From contig JAGYVD010000002.1 of the NCBI GenBank assembly GCA_021209875.1, positions 682,001-746,000 on the forward strand: a stretch of 64,000 nucleotides of DNA, given 5' to 3'. Under the pieces are notes generated by a model. That model was given only the letters and a program-made list of their open reading frames with translations, was not told the DNA's origin and searched no databases. Each line of letters opens with the position of its first letter. Within the stretch, counting starts at the first letter, position 1. This document shows, in pieces, positions 1 to 11,913 of this stretch. Source of the DNA: Rosellinia necatrix (lineage: Eukaryota > Ascomycota > Sordariomycetes > Xylariales > Xylariaceae). The translations under genes and the position numbers were made by a program.

Positions 1-2379
1 GAAGCTCTACATAAGTGACATAAACCCGCTAGCATTTATATCAGTCGGTCAAACAGAGGACGCCCAAAAGCTTGAGGGCGGGTTCTTGAAGGGCTGGTGT
101 TCATGTTCCGACCCATCCGCACGACCTATCAAAAAGGTGAAGGGATCCATTAAAAGGGGCAAGGGGCAACCTGCTAGCTAGTTAAGAGCAAAGGGCATGG
201 TAATTTTACATTTGTCCAAAGCAACAAGTTTCCGCTTTCTATGGTAGTATATGCGACATATGCTCTCACTCCGGTCTTTCTCCGATAGTTATCCAGTTTG
301 TCATTGCGATCTTTTCCTCACCCCTTTTTTACTATTTTTTTTTTTTAAGGTGTTGGCGCAATTGTAGGTAAAGGTCAACGGCCCTCAAGTTGCCATGTTT
401 AAAATATTCTACTACACTAGCCTAACCTAGCACGTTAGGTATCCTCTTTTATGCGAGCTACACTACGCTTAACCCGGTTCTCGACAAGCATTACAACCCT
501 GGACATGTTTTCCGCGTATTCACCCGCTGTTGGGTATTATACAAGTACCTAAGTGCTGAATGAGATCGACAGCACTACGATTACATTGCAGTAGGTACCT
601 AATGGTATATGCCTTGGCCCGTGGGTATTTTAGGTAGCATGCGACGTCATTGTTAATCCTACCGTATCTACCGTAGTGTACTTGTCTAACGGCAGTGTAC
701 CAGACACGGTGCCTAACTACAACTTGAATAGCGAACCTTCCCACCCTACCTTAGTACCGTACATACCTGCCTATCAATGAGGTCGGTAGTAGTAATCATC
801 AACCTGCCTCCTAACTAGTAGGTTAATTAGAATATGTATCTACTGAATAGACCCATTAGGTAGTCATAGAAGGACAGTACCTATAGTGTTGCCCTATTCT
901 AGCTCGACAGCATCCATTCAGTTCCGTGTATGGTACTTGTAGGCAACCTGACCTAAGAAGAAAGTGCTTCTAACAAATGTGCGTAATGCATTTCTAAGAT
1001 ACGTACTAGGTAGGCAGGTAGGTAGTCGGTACATACACTGCCTAGGTAGTATCGCAGGCCATCATTGGCTACCAGGCACCAAAAGGTACCTAGTGTAGTA
1101 GTCAAAACGATATGCATATCTAGCCGTAGATTTCTCTTAATAGGGAGCTTTCAGCTAGTCGTACTGTTATCACGGGGGATGAAATTGTAGGTACCATTGC
1201 GAGGCACGTAAGAGGTGGTGTAGGTTAGATTGACTGCCAGCATTTTGTATAAATTAGTTCCCAGCTACGATACCCAGAGTAGGTAGGTAGCCATTGCGAT
1301 CGTTGACTGGGTAGGCAGCGTTCAATAAAATCCAATTATTATATTATTATTATTGTCTTCTAAGATAGCAGGTAGATATCACTCTTAGATTCATATGGGC
1401 CAAACTACCTACTACCTAGGTATCTAGGAAGGACTAGCCAGAAATAAAGTACCTAGGTAACCACATGGTGACAGCAGATAGTCAGGCAATCTGCAACTGT
1501 ACAACTCCCACTTGGCCAAGACAGACGTATCTCTAGATGCATTCTCATCCACGTCACGTATGATATAGGAAGTAAATGATCACCTTGTCAACGTGGTTCC
1601 AACACATTCTCTTCTTCCCGATCAATTCGAGTGTATGTCTGGTTTTTATTTCATCCGGACGACTCCACCTTAACGCTTAGCTTTAACACGATGATGACCA
1701 ATTCGTCACTCTTTGCTCTTCCTAATTTCTTCTCATTGCACGACTATAGACGATAACCCTCTCGGCCACGCAAGACTCGTCACTGTCTACGTTACTAATC
1801 TAGATATACCATATCTCCATACCAGAGGATCTCGTACAATACATACGTACATAAATGAAGAGAGATATATACATGCATTTATGTGGCTTTTACATAACAT
1901 AACAAATCAGGACTACCTTAGGTAATAACTAGGTATGTGGGGATACCTAACAGCGACGGTATATGTCCACTGCAAGAAGCCTTGCTATTGTCAGGTAGGG
2001 GTAACAAAGAGGCAGGTACGCTGGTTACCTACTCTGGGTTGACAAACTTAAATTGTAGAGGCTGTCGTAACCGGCTGCATGCGAGATGTTGCGGCCCGTC
2101 AAAGTTAGACGCTTTAAGTCACCTCGGCCACCATCGGGAGAAACTTCTTACTAGGCACGAGCAGCGAAGGATTTATCTCCTTCATCTTCGTCTTGTTCTT
2201 CCTCCTCCTCCTCTTGTATACGTGACACTTGCTTTTAGCACTCATTGCCTGCATTGGCCAGCAATTGATCCATACCTAAACGCTGCTCGACTATCCAACA
2301 ACCATCTTTTTTTTTTGGCTTTTCTTTTCTTTCTCTCTCCCAGGTTTAATACTTGCCCCCTGCGCTAGACTTATCCAAG
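1..2379. other. Intergenic region upstream of acetoacetyl-CoA synthetase
   Basis: No gene is recognised. The stretch is rich in TAGGTA/TACCTA motifs, densest at about 960-1450. A long pyrimidine run at about 2308-2343 ends in CAG, 37 bases before the start codon of the next gene. It is either promoter/leader sequence or the 3' end of an intron in the 5' untranslated region. The short open frames here resemble nothing known and look like chance. Confidence 0.6.
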
Positions 2380-4957
2380 ATGACGGTTGATCATAAACCC
2401 ATACCGACGGAGCTGTGGCGGCATCCCGATCCACACTCAACCCCCATGTTCGCCTTTCTCAATCGAGTAAGAGACCGATACCAGCTCGACATTGACGGCT
2501 ACCCGGGCCTTTACAAATGGTCGACCCAGAACCCATCCGAATTCTGGGGTGAGGTTTGGCACTTCTGTGGCATTCGGGCCTCCAAGCCTTACTCCCAGGT
2601 ATGAGTGAACACGCCCGTCTCGCAGTAACGCCGGTTCGCTGCCGACATCGCCCACCGCCATGCCCGCCATGCCCGGGCTTGGATCGTATGTCCGGAACTC
2701 ACTGACGCCGCCGCCGCCAGGTCCTGCCTCCGGACGCGCCCCTCTTTCCTCGCCCAGACTTCTTTGCCGGGTCTTTGTTGAATTTTGCCGAGAATCTGTT
2801 ATTCCCCGAGAATGTACATGTGGACGAGTCTTCCACCGCGGTTATCACCGCTACCGAAGTCGACGGTCAACTTCGGACCACCACCTGGGCCCAATTGCGC
2901 GACGCCGTGCGTCAGTGTTCCAACGCGATGCGGGCTTCTGGTGTGGGGTCGGGGGATGTCGTCGCTGGCTTCGTTTCAAACCATGTTGAGGCTCTCGTGG
3001 CCATGCTGGCCGCCGCTGCCATCGGCGCTATCTGGACAGGAATTAGTCCGGACAACGGTGTCAGCGCCGTGCTGGACCGGCTCGTGCAAATCGAGCCCAA
3101 GGTGCTCTTCGCTGATAATGGGACTGTCTACAATGGCAAGCCATGGTCCAGCATGGACAAGGCAGCGCAGATTGTGAAGGAGCTGAAAACCCTCGAGCTC
3201 GTCGTGTTGATTAAGAACATTCCCGAGACCGAATCGCAACTGCACCATATGGAGTCCATGAGCTCCGTCGTCGTGGCTGAATATGACAACTTCCTAAGCA
3301 GGTAAGCCTTCAGACGGCAAGCTTTGAGAATTACCAATGGGACCCAGCCAATCAATTGATGTCTTTCTTGTAGTAGCCCTACCCAAGAGCCTCTAAAGTT
3401 TGAACAACTTCCACCAGCTCACCCCCTCTACGTACTCTATTCTTCGGGTACGACTGGACTTCCCAAGGCCATCGTACACACAGCACTCGGCACTTTGATA
3501 CAACACAAGAAAGAGCACATTCTCCATTGCTCAATGGGGCCAACTTCGCGCTTGCTGTACTATACGACGACCTCGTGGATGATGTGGCATTGGAGTGTCT
3601 CAGCATTGGCTTGCGGCTCGACGCTTGTCCTCTACTCCGGCTCACCCTTTAAGCCTCATGGCTATCTTTCCATGCCACGGCTTCTAGCCTCGCTCGAGGT
3701 CACACACTTCGGCACGTCGGCCACCTACCTGACTACTTTAGAGGCTAATCATGTCTATCCTTCGGCGTCCCTCGATCTTTCCCGTCTGCAAGCTATCTAT
3801 TCCACAGCATCGCCACTACCTCCATCTACCTTCTCCTTCGTTTATAAAGCTTTCCCGTCTCATATAAATCTGGGCTCGATTACCGGTGGTACAGATATTA
3901 TCTCACTCTTTGGTGCCCCGTGCCCTCTCCTGCCCGTGTATGCGGGTGAAATCCAATGCGCCGGTCTTGGCATGGCCATTGATGTGGTTGATTCCATCAG
4001 CGGCGAGCGAACCCCTGGCGAGGATGGCGAGTGTAAGTAATACCTTGGCTCACTGATTATTATCATTACTGCCCAGCTACTCTCGTTGCTCTTTCATCTT
4101 ATCCTCTGGTACAGTACCTATTTGTGGCCGGGTCAATTTTGTATTACCCTTACGAATAGGACTAGAACTCGTAGTACTGAACTGGAGACTAACGTAACTC
4201 GGGTTCTAGTGGTATGTACGAAACCTTTCCCGTGCCAGCCGTTGACCTTCTGGGGACCTGGTGGTGACGCCAAATACCGATCCAGTTACTTTGAGCGGTT
4301 TGACAATATCTGGCACCATGGGGATTTCATCAGAATCGACATGCATACTGGGGGGTTGACGATGCTCGGCCGGAGCGATGGCGTGCTGAAGCCGTCAGGA
4401 GTCCGATTCGGCAGCGCGGAAATTTACAACGTGCTGACCAAGTTCTTCGGCGGGGAGGTTGAGGATGCCGTGTGCGTGGGTCGCAGGCGAGAGACGGACC
4501 GTGACGAGACCGTCTGTTTATTCCCCGTTATGTGCGAGGGCAGCAAATTCACAGACGAACTACGGTTGAGGATTCAACAGGTACAATTATACCCCTCTCG
4601 GCCCCTGATCCTCCCAAGCAAGCTTCGAGGGTGATCACTGTAGTCTAATTTCAGGATCAGACCATTCGGACCGAGTTGAGCCCAAGGCACGTTCCAGCCA
4701 TCATCGAAGAGGCGAAAGGTGGTATTCCCCGAACGGGCAACGGAAAAAAGTATGTGCATTAAATACCCGCCCTGATAGGCAGCCTCAAACACTATATCCC
4801 TTTCTATTAAGGCGAATCTAACGCAATAATACTTAATCACAGGATCGAAGTAGCTGTTAAGCAAATTCTGTCTGGTATTAACATTAAGACGAATGCAAGC
4901 GTAGCAAATCCCGAGTCTCTGGCATGGTTTCAGACATGGGCCGCCAGTCATGATTGA
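2380..4957 (+). CDS. Acetoacetyl-CoA synthetase (six exons, 679 aa)
   Basis: This is an acyl-adenylate-forming enzyme that activates acetoacetate with ATP and CoA to acetoacetyl-CoA in the cytosol. Modelled exons are 2380-2598, 2721-3301, 3374-4032, 4210-4580, 4655-4749 and 4843-4957; all five introns are GT-AG and keep the frame. The N-terminal part (start MTVDHKPIPTELWRHPDP, then FAENLLFPENV) matches the acetoacetyl-CoA synthetase form rather than plain acetyl-CoA synthetase. The ATP-binding motif YSSGTTGLPKAI lies at about residues 289-300. The GRSDGVLKPSGVRFGSAEIY motif is near residue 540. The C-terminal PRTGNGKK near residue 636 carries the conserved catalytic lysine of the superfamily. 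The total length of 679 is close to what I expect for fungal members. The ATG at 2380 is chosen because it begins the conserved N-terminus. The next gene is convergent, 571 bases away. Family is certain; the substrate is inferred from overall similarity. Confidence 0.93.
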
Positions 4958-5528
4958 TTTACAACGACGTCCCCCAGTCAAACGCACGCAGGGAAATAAT
5001 TTACAACGGACCAGTGCGTATTTCGCAATATATTATGATGTAAGCACACTATAACAGGTACTGTCTAGAGCGAACTTGGCAGCGCAGAGGTCATACGCAC
5101 TTCTATACCAGACCAAGGCTATAAACGATAGATGGGAATAGAGATTTACGACCACCCCACCTCAAGGCATGTTGGGCGGCTGCCTTCGTGTGGCAGCACG
5201 TCTATGTCTATTAGACTTAAGTCTTGTACAAAATGGAATCAATGAACCAACTCAAATCGTCCCGAGAATTCATTTTGAAGCCACATGCCGTGAGCATCAC
5301 TCCTCGATATTGTCACCCGGGCCTATGATGACGGACATATTCAGCTTCGCGGGCCTGGAAATTGTTAACATGGTAGAAGAGCATTTTGTAAACGGACACC
5401 GTGAGTACAAGCTTTAACCTTGCCGTAAAAACCAGGCGATTTTTTATTCTTCATACTAACTTCGACCGCTTCATGCCCGCTCGTGAACAATAGTGGACGG
5501 GACAACGGCTACCCACTTCTATGTATAC
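4958..5528. other. Convergent intergenic region
   Basis: This is the 3' flank shared by the acetoacetyl-CoA synthetase gene (+) and the ADAL gene (-). It should hold both polyadenylation regions. No additional gene is seen; the open frame around 5169-5417 has no recognisable content. Confidence 0.6.
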
Positions 5529-7439
5529 CTACCACATAATCTCTCGTAGCCGTGATTTCTGCTCCTCTCCGCCAAAGATGACATCGACCCCTTTCCTCGC
5601 CAGGTCCAGGATGTCCTCCCTCCCGAGGTGGAAATGTTCCTGTATGAGGGCCCATTCGTTCGACACGGGGCTGCCGAACACACCGACGTCATCGGTCTGA
5701 GCGAAGGGCAATCAGCCATCCAGCTCAGCACGGGGCGCCCCCACCTATGTGTCTGCTCGGGGAAGGGGAAGGGGGAGGGGGAGGGGCGAAGGGTTCCTTA
5801 CACAAGGCACGACCACGGGGCCGTCTACCCGCCACCACTCGCCGAAGTGGTGGGCGTCGAAGCCGCCGACGATCATCTTGGCCTGGACGTTGCAGCTGAG
5901 GCACAGCTCGAGCCCAATGCCGCGGCGCGCGGTGATCTGCGCCTTCACGGCCTCGGGGACATGAACTACGGGCGGTAAAACGCGCGCGGGATTAGTAACG
6001 CCCAATCCCGGTGATTCCTGGCCTGTGCTTAAAAAAAAAAAAAAAGAAGAAACTTGGTTTCGCCGTAGGGGAGGGAAGGGGAAAGGGGAGCTATGTTTTA
6101 CGTACTCACGTGGCCGAGACGGTCGGGCATCCAACTGAGGATGGTCTCGAGCTCGGCCCCGGCGGTGCTGCACGCGGCCTCGGCGAAGTGGATCGTGATC
6201 CGGAGCCCGACGGCCCGCGCCGCCTCGAAGGCGGGCGTGAAGGCCGAGACGTCGCCCTTGGTCGGGTCCCCGCAGAGGTCGACCGCGACGATGCCGCGGT
6301 CCCGGAAACGCGTGGCGAGCTCGACGACCTCGCTTGCCTCGGCGAGGGTGTTGCGGCGATCTACCCGAGAACCGGAAAAAAAAGGGGGGGAGGGAGTCAA
6401 CGATAGAGACTATGAGGGGACATTGTGCGATGCCTAGTTGGTGGGCTTGCCCTGCTTCCGGGGGCGGCTCATGATAGCAAAGAAATGCAATACTAACTAA
6501 CCTATGGAGAGTATGAGGCGAACCTGTATGGATGGGAATTTTCGTTGAGCGACATCCAAGGCTGTCAAGACGTGGTCTACGTAGGCTATTTTATCGAGGC
6601 CTTCCTTTGGGAAGGCCCTGGGTGTTGTACGGAGTTCGAGATATACAACTCCGTCTGCGGAATGTGAGGTCGACCATGTCAGTGTTTGTAGAGTACCCTT
6701 GGACATTAGGGAAATGAAACGGCCTTGGGGAATATATGAGCGAGGAAATGCGAGTATGAATCTCGTCGGTGGCCGGTTTGTCCCCCAAACCCCTTACTTA
6801 TCCACCGGACATGAGACAACACGAGGAATACCTCGATAATATCACGTACCATTGGCGAAATCCTCAATCACAGATAGGGTCGAGAAATGCAACGAATCGA
6901 CATCGTCTACGAGCCGGTAGATGTAGGACGAGAAGAGGGGAAAGAAGCTAGCCAAGTCAGCCGACTCGGTTTGTAGCCTACTATGAGGATCTACGAAACG
7001 AAACGAAACGAAACGAGACGAGACGAAACAAAACAAAACAGCAAACAGTTTTATTCTTACGTCTCTAGATCATAGTCGTGTTTCCCCAGGGGCATGACAA
7101 CCAGAGGATCTTCCAGGTGCGTTTTGCCGGCTGCTTTCTTATTCCTCCAGATCTCGTGCAGACACTGCCTGCTGATGCTCCCAGAGAGGTGGGCATGTAA
7201 CTGGGTGTTGGGAGAGCCATATCAGCACACGAGACGAGCCGGTGAATAGAAATAAGGAGGGTTGCGCTGGGCTAGTGGGTTGTTTGTTGCGTTGAAGCCA
7301 TCACCAACCAGCCGGGCGGGCTCCTGGCTCGTCCGAGACGGGTGGCGTTGGGTGGCTTCATGTTCGGATTTTGCTTGTCATCGTTTATTACCTCAATTTT
7401 CGGCATGGACTTGAAGTCCAGGATACGGTCGTGAGCCAT
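5529..7439 (-). CDS. Adenosine deaminase-like protein, ADAL/MAPDA type (seven exons, 351 aa)
   Basis: This is a metal-dependent hydrolase of the adenosine deaminase superfamily, closest to the ADAL subgroup, whose characterised members remove the N6 group from N6-methyl-AMP. Modelled exons on the minus strand: 7439-7392, 7200-7061, 6977-6850, 6654-6502, 6360-6106, 5965-5802 and 5696-5529. Metal-binding HAHLSGS (H18, H20) starts exon 2. H214 and catalytic E217 lie in TIHFAEA. DRLGH is at 236-240 and the paired aspartates TDDVGVF are at 298-299, so the full set of active-site residues is present. The exon 5 donor is taken as GTACGT at 6105, because the GTGAGT four bases upstream would break the frame into the next exon; the chosen donor gives GHVIHVPE. 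Intron 2 carries a CGAAA repeat. The start MAHDRILDFKSMPKIE fits the short N-terminus of the family. Family is secure; the physiological substrate is inferred. Confidence 0.92.
6990..7041. repeat. CGAAA/CAAAA pentanucleotide tract in ADAL intron 2
   Basis: On the plus strand the sequence runs ACGAAACGAAACGAAACG and continues as ACGAGACGAGACG then CAAAACAAAACA. It lies wholly inside the second intron of the minus-strand ADAL gene (7060-6978), where it reads as a T-rich polypyrimidine-like run. Confidence 0.8.
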
Positions 7440-8570
7440 CTTGGGGCGAGGATCTACAGGTGTAAAGGTGTGTAACAAGCAAGGCCGCATCCAGCCATTA
7501 AGATCAAGAGCATTTAGGTTTCGCACTTGCGGTAGTTAGCACTTGTGCTACATGCTTAGTATAGTATGGGTACCGTATAACTACCACACAACTATTCACC
7601 TGCCTAAGGCACCTCCTACAAGTAGTGTAGGTACCTTAGGTACATAGGCATGTGTGAGGGAGGATCCGAGGTCCTATTTTAGGATACACTTGGTAGTGTA
7701 GAGATACCGCACAACCATGCTAAGTCCTGTATTATAGTATTGTATCTAGTAGCTGGAATGTTGACGAAAGAAACGCCGCTGCCGTACTGTTTAAATAACG
7801 ACAGAACAGCTATCTAGTCGATCTGCGTCGATGGTTGAAATAGTGTATAACTTGTGTCGGTACCTAAATTAAAGGACACCGCAACCAAACGACCTACATA
7901 TCTAGGTAGGTAACGTTTTAGTTCTAGCCTGTCCTTCAACGGGGGCATTGCGGATAGATACCTAGCCTAGGCACTGACCTACCGAGGTATGTGAGGTACA
8001 TATGTACATCTGGGGACGGGGAATGGACAAAGGGACTAGAAATCCATTTCCGGCAGGTTTCTGGAACGGTTCCAAGCATCAAGACGTAGGAGGATGGAGT
8101 CCCTGCGGCTGCCAGAGGCGAAATTGGCGTGAAATGATTGGCCTCCCGGGATATAATCCAATGTGCCCATTGGACTTGGACTATGCTGTTGTTGGTAGGT
8201 CCAACTACGCGGGAGCAACTACTTGTATATACAAGTACATCCTCGTTTCTATGCTCTATCGCCTTTGTCTGCCTTTTCAGTCGTGTACTCGCCGCTTGGC
8301 TGCAGCATAGGCATACGTATCTCGATCAAGTGCCGCAACGAAGCCATTGCATGCCGGGTGGTATAGACACTCCTCCGCCTTGTGATTGATTCATTGCTTA
8401 ATTTAGTCGTCTGACAAGAGATCAACTGCGATCCAATCCATGCTCCCTATTCTAGCCTGATGTCTGCTTCGCTAACTCTGATCTTATTAGTAGGTATCAC
8501 CTTAACGTCCAGGACCGAGCTGTCGGTACGGCCGACCGATACCCGTGGGATCATTGCCAAGGATGGTAGG

Positions 8571-8596
8571 TATAGTGCTAGTAGCCTAGCACTATA
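8571..8596. repeat. Perfect inverted repeat, 11-bp arms, 4-base loop
   Basis: TATAGTGCTAG at 8571-8581 is followed by TAGC and then by its exact reverse complement CTAGCACTATA at 8586-8596. It lies far from any recognised gene, in the 7.4-11.9 kb spacer. It could fold as a hairpin in either strand. No T-run or coding context suggests a terminator. Confidence 0.85.
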
Positions 8597-11234
8597 CACT
8601 ACGACGGTCTAAATATGTAGGTCGCACAGGTCGTGCCTCGGTGTTAATCGACGGATTGAGGACGGTTGCCTATCAAGATGCTGGGGAGTGTGAGGGCGCG
8701 CCGGGCTACCACGTACTATGTATTATGTATTTCGGAGATCGGATCACGTCTGACCTCATATCTGACCTCATAGCGGGTAGGGTTACGCCGAGAAACACCA
8801 TATAGAAAGAGACGGTTCAACTTGTAAGCGACCCTCTGCCTGCAAATAGTGTGCGTAGTACACTAGAGACAAAGCCTCGGAGAGCTATACAGTGGTTAAA
8901 TATGATAAAAGGAACAGTGTGTTTGGGTAGGTAACTAGTGTACTAGGCACTAGGCAAGGGTCATCGCGAAATCCATTGTGTCCGGGCGGAGATTGAACTG
9001 TTCGAGGATGACGGGACGAGGCGGGATTGGCCAGGACGATATGCAAGTCAGGGGAACTATCGACTCTCCAAATTTCCTAGCATGTATGCGGTACACACGC
9101 ACTAGCCCTATTTGCCCATGTACGGGGAAGACGTACCTGGCGCCAATCGCCGAACCAATCAGTGTGACACAGCATATGAGCCCTTAATTACCTAGGTTAG
9201 GTCGGTAGGTAATATCTACCATACATAGGCGAGAGAGAGCGCAGCACTTGCAGTAGATATCAAGTTGGTGGACGTTTAAGCATAGTAGGCAATTCCCAGG
9301 TAGCCTCTATGGCGTTTGCATGATGCAAGCGAACACGACATCTCTCTCTCTCTCTCTGTCTCTCCTCCGGATCTTATCCTCTCTCACGCAAGAGGTACCT
9401 AACAGGACGATGGGGATGCGGAGCCGTCCGTGGTGAGCCGTTATCGCGTACGTCTATGTTTACATGCAGGTGCATAGTATAATTTGCCCAGAGTGGAATA
9501 CCAACAACAGGTTGGTCCTATCGACTTTCCCTGAGGCTTATACATATGGTTATTTGACCTACATTAGCCGACGTGTAATTCAGGATAGCTTCCCAGGTAC
9601 CTACGGGATATCCATTGGTAGTGCCTATAACTACCTAGATAGGGTTGAAAGCAAGGAGAAATAGATACTCCTCAGAATGTGGGTTGGGGCTCGCCAGGAC
9701 CTGCTTGCATAGTAATTGAGACCACAGCTGAGAAGAACGGAACCGCACTAACTGTCCGGACCTAAACTACGTACGCTACGCTAAGTAACAGCATGCAGGA
9801 AGGCTATATAAAGATAGTGGGTACACCCACTCTGGATGTTGGCTTGATGCCATAATAATTATAGCATTGAGGAGAGACGCTGATTACTCTTGACGCTGAC
9901 ATAAAGAAACTGCGCTACCCACCTAGGCGGACCAGGTAAATACACGCCTATGCAGATATAAAGATCGAGCTCCGGGTTTTTGGCACGCATTATTTACACA
10001 CGTTGATTCCGTGCATCACACCAACGAAAACGAACCTCAGGTAGCTATGGTTGCTGTTTATGCGGTGACGGGGGAAAATACTGTTCAAGACGCTTACCGT
10101 TACCTACCTACCTACCAACCACCCAAGCAGAGATCAACACTCCGTCTTACAGACCCCGATCGCCGAAATCTGCCTTGGCTGATATCTGCGTATACAGCAG
10201 CGGATGTCGGGCGACAAAGCAGACTACTTGATCTTTCAAGCACACATTCCCGTCACCTGGAAACGCCCTTTCTTTGTCTCTGGGGAAGGAGAGGAGAGGA
10301 GAGGAGAGAGAGCTTGCTGAATTAGTTCATGGCTTGGTTTCAAACACAGTGTCAAACAATACCTTTGGCCTCTTCCGGCTCACTTGTTCAATCGATGCTT
10401 GGCCGTCCTTGGGGATTTAGTGGAAAGCGTGCGTAGTACCCGCTCTCTATTCTGGCCTAAATGGGTAGCTTGAAGCCACGGGCGGCTGCGCTAGCTCCTT
10501 GAGGCATGTGCACCTCCTTGACTGTACGTGTATCTTGTATAGTAGACAGAGGTAAGTCCCGCAATGCCGCGGTGGAGGAATTCTGCCAGCCATAGTAATG
10601 TTGCCGGTTCGCCCAAGCGCGAGATTTTGGAAGGGGAGCCTGAGGATGGCAGACATGGTCAGACGAGACGTGAGAAGAAGGCATACATGTATGTCCAGAG
10701 ATTGTTTATTTTTACCGCTGCTACCTATCCATTTCGATTTACTATGTTTAGTTACCTATGGGGTGGAGGTGGCCTCGCATGCCTCGCAGGGAAATATACC
10801 GTGGTACACACCTGTTTCTACGCTATGTCGGCGTCATCGACAATAATGAGTGCAAGATGGGGTGTCCGTCTGTACATGATGTACCGAACGCAAGGACCTT
10901 CTGGGGTCCAGAGCTAGTGTAGGCAGGCAAAGCACGAGTACCCATTGGTGGTTTGTATGTACCAGCTTGAACCGACCTAACCATTAAGTGAGGAGTGAGC
11001 GCTTTTGTGAGATTTGGTAGTATACCGAGCTCGATTTGGCAGCGTAATCTCCTTGTTGGGCTTAGCTAGCGCATCGTCCTTTATCTTTTCTCGGACTTGC
11101 TTGGTCACTGGCCACTAATCACCGGGAAGACCTGCAACCCGGACTGTAATCAATCCCAGACTTGGTTGAAGTACACTGCCTGGGTAGGTATGTAGGCAGG
11201 AAGGTAGGTAGGTTAGGTAGGTGCGTAGTAGGCA

Positions 11235-11290
11235 GGCAACCTGGCAACCTGGCAACCTGGCAACCTGGCAACCTGGCAACCTGGCAACCT
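11235..11290. repeat. Minisatellite, 7 perfect copies of an 8-bp unit GGCAACCT
   Basis: Seven head-to-tail perfect copies of GGCAACCT occupy 56 bases, with a TAGGTAGG-rich flank immediately upstream (11200-11222). The array sits about 620 bases before the Gbeta start codon, in its presumed promoter. All frames through it are open because the unit has no stop codon, so the open frames here are not evidence of coding. Confidence 0.95.
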
Positions 11291-11913
11291 GGGGTGTGCA
11301 GGTACTTACCTGCCTGCCGTCCGGCTGGCCGACTTGGTCTCCCTTGCTCACCTGGACAACACCTGGCGGCCAACTGCGCTGCGCAACGGCCAATGAAGGG
11401 ACATAGTACCGAAGGCTAGGCTAAGCCGTACCGTACCGCAAAAGCAGAGGCAGAAACCACAACAGGAGCAGAGGCGGGAGGGGAGGAGGAGGAGCCCGCT
11501 AGCACCAACTACGGCTACCTACCATCGCTACCTCCATTACTATGTACCTGCTCGCCTACCTACCACCACCAACCCCTGGACTCCCTAACCAACCTAACCA
11601 AGTGTAGAGCTTGCATCCCCATCCATCCATCCATTCCTCTCCAAACCTCCTAACCGCTCGTACCCCCGACCGATTTCCAACCTCACACCTATTCTCTCCC
11701 TCCTTTTTCGACCCCGAGCCTTGGTGTTGCGTCCACGCTCCATACTCGGCTTGGATTCAATTGTCCTCGCTGTCACGTCTCCATACCGCCCGTCGTTCCC
11801 AGCCTCCCCCCAAACTGCTTGCTCCCTCGACGCTGTGCCTCGCGCTTCTCCCGCCTCCCCCGACGCTTTCTCCCTCTGCCGTCGTGTCTCGACACGTCTA
11901 AAACCGGCCAACT

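Larger units (their letters stand above)
7440..11913. other. Long divergent intergenic region between ADAL and the Gbeta gene
   Basis: These 4.5 kb separate two genes pointing away from each other. No open frame has recognisable content or a multi-exon structure I can support. It contains many TAGGTA/TACCTA motifs (for example about 7590-7640, 7900-7990 and 9190-9215), a TC repeat near 9342-9358, a perfect 11-bp inverted repeat (8571-8596) and the 8-bp minisatellite at 11235-11290. The last 300 bases are C/T-rich, as is common in fungal promoters and leaders. Confidence 0.6.

Noticed and set aside
11115..11419. Several open frames with repeated NLATWQPG-type sequence
   Set aside because: Artefact of the stop-free 8-bp minisatellite.
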